From Selaginella moellendorffii (taxonomy: Eukaryota > Streptophyta > Lycopodiopsida > Selaginellales > Selaginellaceae): a stretch of 64,000 nucleotides of DNA. The DNA is taken from assembly GCF_000143415.4 (NCBI RefSeq), contig NW_003314274.1, positions 669,878-733,877 on the forward strand. Reading direction: 5' to 3'. Shown one piece after another: positions 1 through 11,977 of this stretch. The notes beneath the pieces were generated by a model. The model was not told the origin of the DNA, did not search any database, and worked only from the letters and a program-made list of their open reading frames with translations. The translations under genes were made by a program, and so were the position numbers. Every line of letters starts with the position of its first letter. Position 1 is the stretch's first letter.

Positions 1-18
1 GCCCAAGAATCTTCGCAT

Positions 19-2115
19 ATGCCAAGAGCCTGTGGTATATTCCATATGCAAGCTTGTTTTGATGCGAACTTTTGCGCGTCACTGATCAAATCATGCAAGA
101 CTCTGGGCGATGTCGAGTCCGCCCACGCTCGGCTTCTCTCCAATCCACATCTTCTTCCCTCTTCCGGAGTGTTCCTCCTCAATCTCCTCGTCCAAATGTA
201 TGCCAAGTGTGGCAGCCTTGCCAAGGCCGAGGAGGTCTTCGCCTCGATCCCTCACAAGAACACTTACTCGTGGGTTCTCATGCTCTGCGCGTATGCCGAC
301 CATGGACGCTTCCATGAGGCCAACGATATCTTTGAGAAGATGCCCGAGTGGAACGTTGTGGCCTTCACCGCTATCCTTGACGCAAATACCAAGTCTGGGC
401 ATTTGGAGGGTGCTAGAAAGATACTCAATGAGATGCCGGAGAGAAATCTCGTGTCATGGACAGCAATGCTGTCGGCTTACGTACAAGCAGGCCAGTTTGA
501 GCAGGCAAAAATTGTATTCCTTGCAATGCCAGAGTGGGATCTTATGTCAAGAAACGCAATGCTGTCGGCATATGCCAGAAATGGGCATTTGGAAGAGGCC
601 AAGCGACTGTTTGATTCCATGCAGCAGCGCGACATGGTGACGTGGGCGGCAATGCTGTCGGCCTACACGGAGACAGGGCATCTGGCGGCGGCAAAATATA
701 CGTTTGATTCTATGCCGGAGCATAATCTAGTCTCAAAGACATCGATGGTCGGAGCATATTCCCAGAACGGGCAAATGGAGCTCGCCAAGCAAGTGTTTGA
801 TTCAACCCCAGAGCTCGACGTCTTCTCTTGGAACGCAATGCTCTCGGCCTTTGCAAACAATGGCTACCTCCGGGAGGCTAAAGAATTCCTGGACGAGATT
901 CCGGAATGGAATGTGGTTTCCTGGAACGCTTTGCTTTCGGCATTTGCTCAAAGGGGTCGCTTAGATCACGCAAGGGATCTCTTCGACTGGATGCCGGAGC
1001 GCGATCGCATCTCCTGGTCTTTGATGCTGGCGGCACTCCTGCAAAGAGGGCTCCTCCGCGAAGCCAGAGCTCTTCTCGATCGGATGCCCGAGTGGAGCGC
1101 CATGGTCTGGACGGCGATGCTCACCGCCTTCTCGGAGCACGGGCATCTAGATCAAGCCAGGAAGATCTTCGACGAGATTCCAGAGAATAATCTCGTATGT
1201 TGTACGGCAATGTTGGCGGCGTACGCCGAGAACTCGCTGCTGGAACACGCCAAGGAGATATTCGATGGCATGGCGGAGAGGAATCTAATCTCCTGGAACG
1301 CCATGGTCACGGCATATTCCCAGAACGGCCACCCTCGCGAGGCCAAGCGGCTCTTCGACTCCATGCCCGCTTGGGACCTCGTCTCGTGGACCGCCCTGTT
1401 GACCGCCTACACGCACGGCTTCCACGTGGACGAGGCCAAGTCCACGTTTGACCGGATGCCGTACAGGGACGTGGTGGCGTGGAACGCGCTGTTGACCGCA
1501 TACGTGCAGGGCGGCCACGTACGGCAGGCGCGGAGCCTGTTTGACGCGATGCTCCAGCGCTCGCAAGTGTCGTGGAATCTTATAGTGCACGGATATGCCC
1601 AGGCCGGGCATATGCTGGGAGCCCGGGCTCTCTTTGACGGTATGCCCGAGAGGGAGATCCCGGCGTGGACGGCCACGATTGCGGGATATGCTCAGTCCGG
1701 GCATCCCACGGAAGCGCTGGAGCTCTTCTGCGAGCTACACTTGGAAGGGATCAAAGCGGCAGAGGCGTCGTTCACGTCGGCTTTGATCTCTTGCAGCCAT
1801 GGCGGGGATTTGCGCTCGGCCTGCCGATGGTTTGCGTCGATGAGCTTGGACTTTGGATTGACACCCATGAAGCAGCAGTTCAGCTGCATGGCGGATTTGC
1901 TGGGCCGAGCCGGGCATGCCCGAGATGCCCAAGAGCTCATGGAGACGATGCCTTTCCAGCCCGACTTCCAGGCCTGGCTGTCGCTGCTCGGGGCCTCGTT
2001 CCGGGGCCCGGGCGATGCCGAGTGCGGAGCTCGGGCAGCCGAGGCAGCGGTGGAGCTCAACCCTCACGTCGCTGCTCCATACGTACTCGTCACGAATGCG
2101 ATGCGCTATTGTTAA
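19..2115 (+). CDS. PPR protein built of S-type 31-residue repeats, partial E end
   Basis: Intronless frame of 698 codons. After an N-terminal segment it holds about 16 successive PPR units (residues ~50-545), almost all exactly 31 residues long, each with a W near position 6 and an ending like FDxMPE. This is the S/SS form of PLS-class PPR repeats. A longer unit follows, then the beginning of an E-type motif (WLSLLGA near residue 655). The frame stops shortly after YVLVTN, so complete E2/DYW parts are missing. PPR proteins bind organellar RNA one base per repeat, and E-type members usually take part in C-to-U editing; this role is inferred. The reading frame is open to the window edge, so the true start could lie further upstream; ATG at 19 and an in-frame ATG ten codons on are both possible. 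Confidence 0.9.
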   Translation: MPRACGIFHMQACFDANFCASLIKSCKTLGDVESAHARLLSNPHLLPSSGVFLLNLLVQMYAKCGSLAKAEEVFASIPHKNTYSWVLMLCAYADHGRFHEANDIFEKMPEWNVVAFTAILDANTKSGHLEGARKILNEMPERNLVSWTAMLSAYVQAGQFEQAKIVFLAMPEWDLMSRNAMLSAYARNGHLEEAKRLFDSMQQRDMVTWAAMLSAYTETGHLAAAKYTFDSMPEHNLVSKTSMVGAYSQNGQMELAKQVFDSTPELDVFSWNAMLSAFANNGYLREAKEFLDEIPEWNVVSWNALLSAFAQRGRLDHARDLFDWMPERDRISWSLMLAALLQRGLLREARALLDRMPEWSAMVWTAMLTAFSEHGHLDQARKIFDEIPENNLVCCTAMLAAYAENSLLEHAKEIFDGMAERNLISWNAMVTAYSQNGHPREAKRLFDSMPAWDLVSWTALLTAYTHGFHVDEAKSTFDRMPYRDVVAWNALLTAYVQGGHVRQARSLFDAMLQRSQVSWNLIVHGYAQAGHMLGARALFDGMPEREIPAWTATIAGYAQSGHPTEALELFCELHLEGIKAAEASFTSALISCSHGGDLRSACRWFASMSLDFGLTPMKQQFSCMADLLGRAGHARDAQELMETMPFQPDFQAWLSLLGASFRGPGDAECGARAAEAAVELNPHVAAPYVLVTNAMRYC

Positions 2116-2263
2116 ATGCCACACTTCTCAAGCAACGACAACGGAGGATAGAACTGACCATCTCGCGGAGGGTAATTCCAAAAACTCCGTATGGTTGACA
2201 AGCTTTCGTGGAAAACACGTGAGCCTTTAAGAGAGTCTGCACCATTTGGAAAAAGTTGTGGCT

Positions 2264-3700
2264 ATGGAGGTCCCCGGAAGCTATGGTGTGCCATGGCTGA
2301 GTGCTATCAAAGACAAGCTCGACTTCCACTACATCCAGGGCGAGGTGGAGTTTTTCAAGAGCCGCGTAAAGAAATACAAGAGCACCGTGCTCAAGGTAAA
2401 CTTCATCCCCACTCCTCCGGGATTTCCAAACCCCGCGGGGATCGCCCTCCTCGACCAGAGATCCTTCCCAGTTCTCTTCGACAACTCCAAAGTCGAGAAG
2501 CGCGACGTCTTCGTTGGCTCCTACAAGCCATCCGATGCCTTCACCGGCGGCGTTAGAACGCTGGCGTACCTCGACACCGAGGAGGAGAAGCACGCCCGTC
2601 TCAAGGAATTCGTGTTCCAGATCCTCAAGAGCACCGGCCCGAGGTTCCTGTCCGAGTTTGAGGCCGAGATGGCCAGCGCTCTCGCCGGGGTGGAGGCCGA
2701 GATGGAGTCCGGGACGAAGAACTCCATCGCCGTGAGCTCCAAGCTCCTGGATCTGGCGTTTAACTTCATGGTCAAGGCGGTCACCGGCGGCGCTGACCCA
2801 TCCAGTCAATTCGGGTCATACGGCCCCCTGCTAATGCAGCTATGGATTGGCGTCCAATTCGCGCCAATCTCGCCACGCACGCAACTCCCCGCCGTGATCG
2901 AGGAGCTCCTCCTCCGCAGCTTTCCACTGCCGCCACTGATCGTCCGGTGGCCCTACGATCGCATCGCCGGATTCCTCAGCGACAACGCCACCGCGCTGAT
3001 CGACATGGGCGAGAAGCAATTCGGGCTGGATCGCGAGGAGGCGCTCCACAATCTCGTGTTCGTGGTGGGCGTGAATGGGTTCCTGGGCTTCTCGCGGATG
3101 CTCCCATCGCTGCTGTTCTACGTCGCGTCGCAGAGCGAGGCGTTCCAGCAGCGGCTGGGCGGGGAGATCCGCGGCGCGATGGGCGACGATGGTAGCGCGC
3201 GCAAGTTCATGGCCGCGGTGGAGCGAATGCCGCTGCTCAAATCGACCGTGCTGGAGGTGATGAGGATCGCGCCGCCGGTGCTCTACCAGTACGGGCGCGC
3301 GCGGCGGGAATTCGTGGTGGAGTCCGGGGATGGGAGGGAGTTTCTCATCCGCAAGGGCGAGTTGCTGGGCGGATCGCAGGCGCTGGTGTGCCGGGATCCC
3401 ACAGTCTTCGATTCGCCGGACGAGTTTGTCCCGGATCGCTTCCTCGGGGCCCAAGGCCGCGAGCTGGAGCGCTGTGTGTTTTGGTCCAATGGCCGCAACA
3501 CGGACTCTACGAGCTCTGCCAACAAGCAGTGTGGAGCGAAGGATTTCGTGGAGACAATCGGGCGTTTGTTCGTCGCGCAGCTCTACTTGCGGTACGAAAG
3601 CATCGAGCTGGGCCCGGATTCCAAGCCCGACTCGCCCGTGATCAAATCGCTAAGAAAGATCTCCGTGGCAACTAGAACTGGCAACAAAGTAAGTGCCTAG
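2264..3700 (+). CDS. CYP74-family cytochrome P450 (allene oxide synthase / hydroperoxide lyase type)
   Basis: Single-exon gene of 478 aa. The frame opens slightly upstream, but the first ATG is at 2264 (MEVPGSYG). CYP74 hallmarks: an I-helix stretch NGFLGFSRMLP, in place of the oxygen-binding motif of ordinary P450s; an ExxR helix (LEVMRIAPPV); and the heme-loop signature SNG..NKQC, with Cys as heme ligand, followed by GAKDFV where most members have AGKD. CYP74 enzymes rearrange fatty-acid hydroperoxides without O2 or a reductase, giving allene oxides (jasmonate route), aldehydes or divinyl ethers. The sequence alone does not tell me which. No clear plastid transit peptide is visible, unlike angiosperm AOS. 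A predicted 13-lipoxygenase, which would make its substrate, lies at 44-47 kb. Confidence 0.9.
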   Translation: MEVPGSYGVPWLSAIKDKLDFHYIQGEVEFFKSRVKKYKSTVLKVNFIPTPPGFPNPAGIALLDQRSFPVLFDNSKVEKRDVFVGSYKPSDAFTGGVRTLAYLDTEEEKHARLKEFVFQILKSTGPRFLSEFEAEMASALAGVEAEMESGTKNSIAVSSKLLDLAFNFMVKAVTGGADPSSQFGSYGPLLMQLWIGVQFAPISPRTQLPAVIEELLLRSFPLPPLIVRWPYDRIAGFLSDNATALIDMGEKQFGLDREEALHNLVFVVGVNGFLGFSRMLPSLLFYVASQSEAFQQRLGGEIRGAMGDDGSARKFMAAVERMPLLKSTVLEVMRIAPPVLYQYGRARREFVVESGDGREFLIRKGELLGGSQALVCRDPTVFDSPDEFVPDRFLGAQGRELERCVFWSNGRNTDSTSSANKQCGAKDFVETIGRLFVAQLYLRYESIELGPDSKPDSPVIKSLRKISVATRTGNKVSA

Positions 3701-3762
3701 CTCCAAGCTGGAGTGTATAAGCTCTTCGATTGATTGATAGCTCATAACTTACTCCTGGTTCT

Positions 3763-5200
3763 TCACTGTGGGATTTTTCGGAATTCCGCTAGCACGGGGT
3801 AGATGTTCTCGAAAGCTTCGTAGATCTCGTCTCTTACCTGTGGAACTTTTTTCAGTATCAAACAAAGCATGAGAGAGGGATCAAACCTTTGCTCCCGTGA
3901 GCACGATTTTGCCAGAGACGAAGATGAGCAGGACGATCTTAGGCTGCTTCATTCTGTAAATGAGTCCTGGGAAGATCTCCGGCTCGTACTGCGAAACAAA
4001 TGTCTTAACCAAGAGAAGAAGAAGAACAGGAGAAATGAGCATAGCTTAACTGTTGAGAAGTGGCCGTGGGAGAAGGCGAGGCCTTCGAGCCGGATTGGAA
4101 ATCGGACATCGCACGATCCCACGATGTTCTGAATCTTAAAGTCCTGTACAGGAGAAAGGCTATGGAAGATACACATGATTTTGACAGGCTCTAGTACCTT
4201 GAATTGACTGGGAAAGCCAAGCTTTTGGATGATCCGAGCGTACTAGACACCATGCACACAAAACTTGCGTAAGTAGCTAAAAGTCATTGATTGCCTCTTT
4301 CAAGTAGTCTTTTTTCTCTTAGTTGGTTGAGAAACCTTTCTAGCCGCAAGCCTGCAATTTTGTTCGCTCTTGGCCCCAGTGCACACCTAGGTAGAGAACA
4401 AACAAGAAAAAAAAAAATTCTTACTGAATTAGCACTTAGTCGTCGAGGTCACGAATAAAAATCTCACCATCTTTCCGGACGCAAAGATGAGAGCCGTGGT
4501 TTTGGGTTCTCTTATACGCATGATCACAGCAGCAAAACGCTGGATAAGAGAAGAGAGAGACAAGTCATAAAACACAAGAGAAAAAAAAAGAACACAAACA
4601 AACCTTGGGATTGTACTCGGCATTCCTTGCATGCAGCGCGATCGTCTTTAGCTCGAGCTTGCAATCCATGTTCACAGTCGCGACTATGTTCCTGGATGGC
4701 GGAATCATAAAAGAAAAGAGGATAAAATAAATCCGCCAGGAAAGTCTAGAGTTCCATTTTTCCAACAAGAAGATATCACTCAACTGGAGCGTGGGAACGA
4801 TCCCTGACGGATGCTTGCTCAAGTCAACAGCCACGCCGCCTTGGAATCCCAATCGCGAGAAGCCCTCCTTGCTCGAAGGCGATGGATTGTTCTCCAGTTC
4901 TTGATGAATTTGTTGCTGCGGCTGGTGCGGATAAGCCACATTCTGGCGCTGCCACGCGAAGTACTGCTGCAGCTGACTGGGATCCAGATTCGCGATCGCT
5001 GGAGCCGCGGCATACTGACCCTGGAAGAAATTTTGCTGCGCGAAGAAATCTTGCTGAGCAGCAAGATCTTGCTGCTGCTGCTGGTGTTGGAGGCGCCGAT
5101 CGATCAAGGGCTGCGGCAGCGCCGGATCGCCGTGAAGAATGTGCTCCTCGGGGACGAAATCTTGGCTTTTCCCGGCGCCCGCCTCTTCACATCCCTCCAT
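3763..5200 (-). CDS. TBP: TATA-binding protein with long Gln-rich N-terminal region
   Basis: Eight exons (minus, 5' to 3'): 5200-4785, 4691-4604, 4539-4468, 4386-4336, 4242-4198, 4143-4051, 3988-3887, 3837-3763; together 942 nt, 313 aa. The C-terminal ~180 residues are the conserved TBP saddle: PSGIVPTLQ, then [19 protein letters not shown], ..[60 protein letters not shown] and the closing [22 protein letters not shown] binds the TATA element and nucleates TFIID for Pol II (also Pol I and III). Flowering-plant TBPs have only ~20 residues before the core. Here ~130 residues precede it, including [15 protein letters not shown] and HQPQQQIHQ, which recalls animal TBP. The start at 5200 is the first ATG downstream of an AT-rich stretch; the Gln region lies in the same exon as the conserved PSGIVPTLQ. 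Confidence 0.93.
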
Positions 5201-5505
5201 TCCAAAACAATGGACCGCTCTTCGCGAGCCCTATTAATACGTATACGTTTGGCATGAAGGAGGGACACGTGGAAGAATCTCAAAGAAACAAGCCAAGAGC
5301 TTTCCTTTTTTCTCCATTGACATTGATGAAAGAGCACAAAAAATCCCTCCTTGTTATCAAACTAATCTTTTGGCTCTATTGTTTTATACATTTACACGAG
5401 ATGTTACTGCAAAAGGCCGCCCGAGAAGAAAGAGAAGAAGAGATCCAAGCGAGAGAGAGAGAGAGAGAGAGAGCGAGAGGAGAGAAAAAAAAAAACTGGA
5501 AGAAC
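5201..5505. other. Spacer with GA microsatellite between TBP and BiP
   Basis: Contains the 5' flank of TBP and the 3' UTR of BiP (both minus strand). A (GA)n tract lies at about 5453-5475, and an AT-rich TATA-like stretch at about 5232-5246 is placed suitably for TBP transcription. No gene is seen. Confidence 0.6.
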
Positions 5506-7947
<2,442 letters not shown>

Positions 7948-8290
7948 CGCGCTCTCTGTCGAAATGCTGCGAGACCTAAGCGCATGCCTTTTTAACTCCT
8001 CTGGTGCTAGCTGAAAGCTCTAGAAAGAACTAGGGCAGATGCAAGCAAGCGAATGGGAGCACGACACGTGTAAAACGCCCCAATGAGAATAAACCAGGTC
8101 ATCCAGCCAATCAGAAGGCGTGGCCACTCTACAATGAAGTGGCTCGGCCAATCAGAGCCCGGCATTTTGTTGGTTGTTTTATTGCCGCCAGATCGCGTGG
8201 GCGTGGACAAATCGAGGCCGTTTGTTTTAAATGCCAGGTGAAAAGAAACTTAAAAGAGTGCCCTAGCTTGGACGCTGGACGGAGCTCGCC
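7948..8290. promoter_or_regulatory. Bidirectional promoter between BiP and GRP94
   Basis: This 343-bp stretch separates the start codons of two divergent ER chaperone genes. It holds a palindromic ACACGTGT at 8064-8071 and three CCAAT boxes on the plus strand (8080-8084, 8107-8111, 8148-8152), the last two in an identical GCCAATCAGA context. CGTGG elements occur near 8119 and 8200-8209. ER-stress elements combine CCAAT with CCACG at fixed spacing; I found no exact CCAAT-N9-CCACG or CCAAT-N10-CACG on either strand, only the separate parts. TTAAAA-like stretches near each gene may serve as TATA elements. Shared unfolded-protein-response control is inferred. Confidence 0.7.
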
Positions 8291-11200
8291 ATGGCGCGAT
8301 CGGCAGCGGTGGTTGCCCTGTTCTTCCTGATCGCTCTCACGGCCTTCCCGGATCAAGGTAATCGATATTCACGGATCTCCGTGGGGGCATTGGATTGATC
8401 TAAGAATCGAGTGATTTTTGCTCTGCTTAGGCCCGATCAGGTCTAAGGTCCACGCAGAAGATACCGGAGTTACCGAAGAGAATGCCAGTCCTCCGAAAAT
8501 CGAAGAACCGATCGGTGGCGCGATTCCTGACGCCTTGTCTACTGATTCCCAGGTTGTCGAGAGGTAATGTACATCATTACTTTGCTGGAACTTTTTTGTT
8601 TCTCTTCTTTTTCCGGGGCAATTCTAAGTGTGTGGACATTTTCTACTCAGGGAGTCCGAGTCCGTGGGCCAAAAGACTTTGCGAGCCCATGCACAGAGAT
8701 TTACGTTCCAGGCTGAAGTTTCGAGGTTGATGGACATTATTGTCAACTCTCTATATAGCAACAAGGATATCTTCCTTCGAGAGCTTATTTCGAACGCCTC
8801 TGACGTGAGTGAGATGGTTGATTTGGTGTTCGCCGTTTGAGCCCCTCTTCTTCTTGTTCTTTTTTCTCACAGGCATTGGACAAAATTCGGTTTCTGTCTC
8901 TTACCGACAAGTCTCAGCTCGGCGAAGGTGACGAGTCCAAACTGGAAATCAGGGTCGGTACTTCATCCATTTCAGTCGCTAATAGTCGTCCAAGTTCTTA
9001 CATTCTATATACCAGATTAAACTGGACAAAGAGAAGAAGCTTCTTTCTATTCGCGATCGTGGCATCGGGATGACTAAGGACGAGTTGATAAAGAACCTTG
9101 GAACAATCGCGAAGTCTGGAACCTCAGGTGCTTTCTTTGACTCCTTTGAATTTTGTTGAACAACTTTGATGTTTCTTTTGTAGCATTTTTCGAAAAGATG
9201 CAGTCAGGAGGTGACTTAAATTTGATTGGCCAGTTTGGAGTCGGTTTCTACTCGGTGTATTTGGTCGCGGATTACGTCGAGGTCATCAGTAAAAATAACG
9301 AAGACAAGCAGTATGGCTTTCAGCTTTTCTGTTTAACTAGGCTTTGGAAGCTGACATACATTTCTTAGGTACATTTGGGAATCTACAGCTGATGGAGCTT
9401 TTGCCGTTAGCGAGGATGAAGAAAATGAGCCGTTAGGACGCGGGACTGAAATTAAATTGCACCTGAAAGATGATGCTGCGGATTATTTGGAAGAGTCGAA
9501 ACTGAAAGTACGTTCCATTGTTTTGCCTTTTGATTTTGTGAAATAACTTTTTGTTTTTCTTTTGGCAACGCAGGAGCTAGTTCAAAAGTACTCAGAATTC
9601 ATGAACTTTCCGATATACCTTTGGAATTCTACGGAAGTTGAGGTTGAAGTTCCTGTAGACGAAGAGACTGAAGAGACTGTTGAAGAGGAAGACGACAAAC
9701 CAGAAGACAAACCAGGTTTGCTTTCAAAGACAAGGAATGCTGTTTTAATTTTTGCTCTTTTAACTTGCAGAAGAAAGTGAAACAGAAGAGGAGACTGAAA
9801 GTAAGAGGTTTTCTTTCTATAAACTTTGGTTTACAGTATTTATCTTGTTTAGAGCCGAAAACGAAGAAAGTCAAAGAAATCAAGTGGGACTGGGAGCTAC
9901 TAAATGACGTCAAAGCTATCTGGCTAAGGAGTCCAAAGGATGTTACCGAGGATGAGTACTCGAAGTTTTATCATTCGATCTCTAAGGTGAGCTGATGTGA
10001 TTGGCAAATGTTGTCAATTTTACGTGCATTGTTCAGGATTATAACCCCGACAAGCCAATGTCCTGGAGTCATTTCTCTGCGGAAGGAGATGTCGAGTTCA
10101 AGGCTGTGTTGTTCATTCCTCCGAAGGCTCCGCATGATCTTTACGAGAATTACTACAACAGCAAAACATCATTGAAGCTCTACGTTCGGCGAGTGTTCGT
10201 ATCCGACGAGTTCGACGAACTTTTGCCTAAGTACCTCAGCTTCTTGAAGGTTGGTCGTGTGCAGTATTCGCGTCAGTCTATTTAATGCTTGGGTTTTTCA
10301 CAGGGCCTGGTCGATTCTGATACACTGCCAATTAACGTTTCTCGAGAAATGCTGCAGCAGCACAGCAGCTTGAGAACCATCAAGAAGAAACTTGTTCGCA
10401 AGGCGCTCGATATGATTCGTAGCATAGTTAACGCTGACCCGGACGAGGCCAATCCTGATGCCAAAGCGGAGGATGCCAAAGCTGAGAATGCTGAAGGTTG
10501 GTACATGTACATATTGGTCGTTAACGTTAAGTTGTTTACCTTTCAGACGTAAAATCTGACGAGAAGAAGGAAGAAAAATCCGACGAGAAGAAGGAAGAAA
10601 ACAAAGGAAAATACGTCAAGTTCTGGAACGAGTTCGGCAAGTCGATTAAACTTGGCATCGTTGAAGACGCAACTAACAGAGTGCGTCTTGCGAAACTCCT
10701 GCGATTCTACAGGTAAGATAGTCAAGAAAATTGTAGCAGCTCTGATTGTTATTCTAAATTCTCACAGCTCTAATTCGGACGACAAGCTCTCCTCACTTGA
10801 ACAGTATGTTAGCCGGATGAAGCCCGGGCAGAAGGACATCTATTTCATCACTGGCCAAGACCGTGAGCAACTCAAGAAGTCTCCGTTTCTGGAGAGGCTC
10901 CAGAAAGAAGGCTATGAGGTACTTTTTTCCTTTGGGATAATAATCCGAGGTGACTAATGCCTTGGTTCATGCGCAGGTTATTTTCTTCACGGACCCAGTC
11001 GATGAGTATTTGACTCAGTACCTGACCGAGTTCGATGACAAGAAGCTCGTCAACATCTCCAAGGAAGGATTGAAGCTTGGACAGAAGGACAAGGAGAAGG
11101 CCAAGGAATTGAAGCAGTCGTTCAAGCCTCTGCTGGCATGGTGGAAAGACGTTCTTAAGCCCGAGGGTGTGGACAGCGTGAAAATCAGTAACCGTCTTGC

Positions 11201-11848
11201 CGACACTCCCGCCGTGGTTGTGACATCCACTTATGGCTGGAGCGCCAACATGGAGAGGATAATGCGAGCGCAAACCTTGACCGACAACTCCAGACAGAAC
11301 TACATGCGCGGAAAGAGAGTGCTGGAGATCAATCCCCGTCACCCCATCATCAAGGAGTTGCGTGGGAAAGTGGACGAACAGCCAGAGGTTCGTCTAGTTT
11401 GCATTACAAGATCTAAGTTCTCATCTCATTGTTTTCTACAGGATGAGAGCACAAAGGCGACTGGAAAGCTCATCTACAAGACGGCTTTGATTGACAGTGG
11501 TTTCCTGGTTGACGACTCGAAGGAGTTTGCGTCCCAGATCTACTCGATCATCAAGAGCAACCTCAACATCAGCCCCGACGCACAATTCGACGAGGAGATC
11601 GAGACGGTCATCGAAGACAAGGTATGAAGCTTATGACAAGGCTAGGGATATGGATCTTACTGTTGTTGTCTTCACAGGAGAGCGTCGAGGAGAACGAAGA
11701 TGCTGAGCCAGGCTCCGAGGGTTCCGAGGGCTCCGAGCCAGATTCGCCCTTTGGCGAGGATGGATTGCCGAGAGGCCAGTCCATGGGGAGTACTCTTAGG
11801 TCCGAAAACTATGAGCCAGACGACGAAGACGAGAAGGATGAACTATGA
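8291..11848 (+). CDS. ER-lumenal Hsp90 chaperone GRP94 (endoplasmin / SHEPHERD)
   Basis: Seventeen exons: 8291-8357, 8431-8563, 8651-8804, 8873-8953, 9016-9127, 9184-9310, 9369-9507, 9574-9715, 9771-9800, 9853-9986, 10037-10249, 10304-10496, 10547-10712, 10768-10918, 10977-11387, 11442-11621, 11678-11848; 2604 nt, 867 aa. It starts with a signal peptide ([19 protein letters not shown]). The GHKL ATPase region has [30 protein letters not shown] and [18 protein letters not shown] charged linker follows, then the middle domain and C-terminal dimerisation region ([16 protein letters not shown]). The end is KDEL. GRP94 matures selected secreted and surface proteins (CLAVATA receptors in Arabidopsis). 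All 16 introns are 50-87 bp. It diverges from BiP, its natural working partner. Confidence 0.97.
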
Positions 11849-11977
11849 CGAGATAGCCTCTAGACATTTTGTACACTTGGCGCGCTCCCAAGAACCCTAA
11901 TTTCTGTATGTTTGAAAAAACGAATATTTTGTGTTAACTAACCTGTGCTTAAAAGGTTTCAATCATAACCCAAGGCT

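Noticed and set aside
7948-8290. Canonical ER-stress element in the BiP/GRP94 promoter
   Set aside because: Checked both strands for CCAAT-N9-CCACG and CCAAT-N10-CACG; only partial matches (for example CCAAT then CAGG at the right spacing), so no exact site is claimed.
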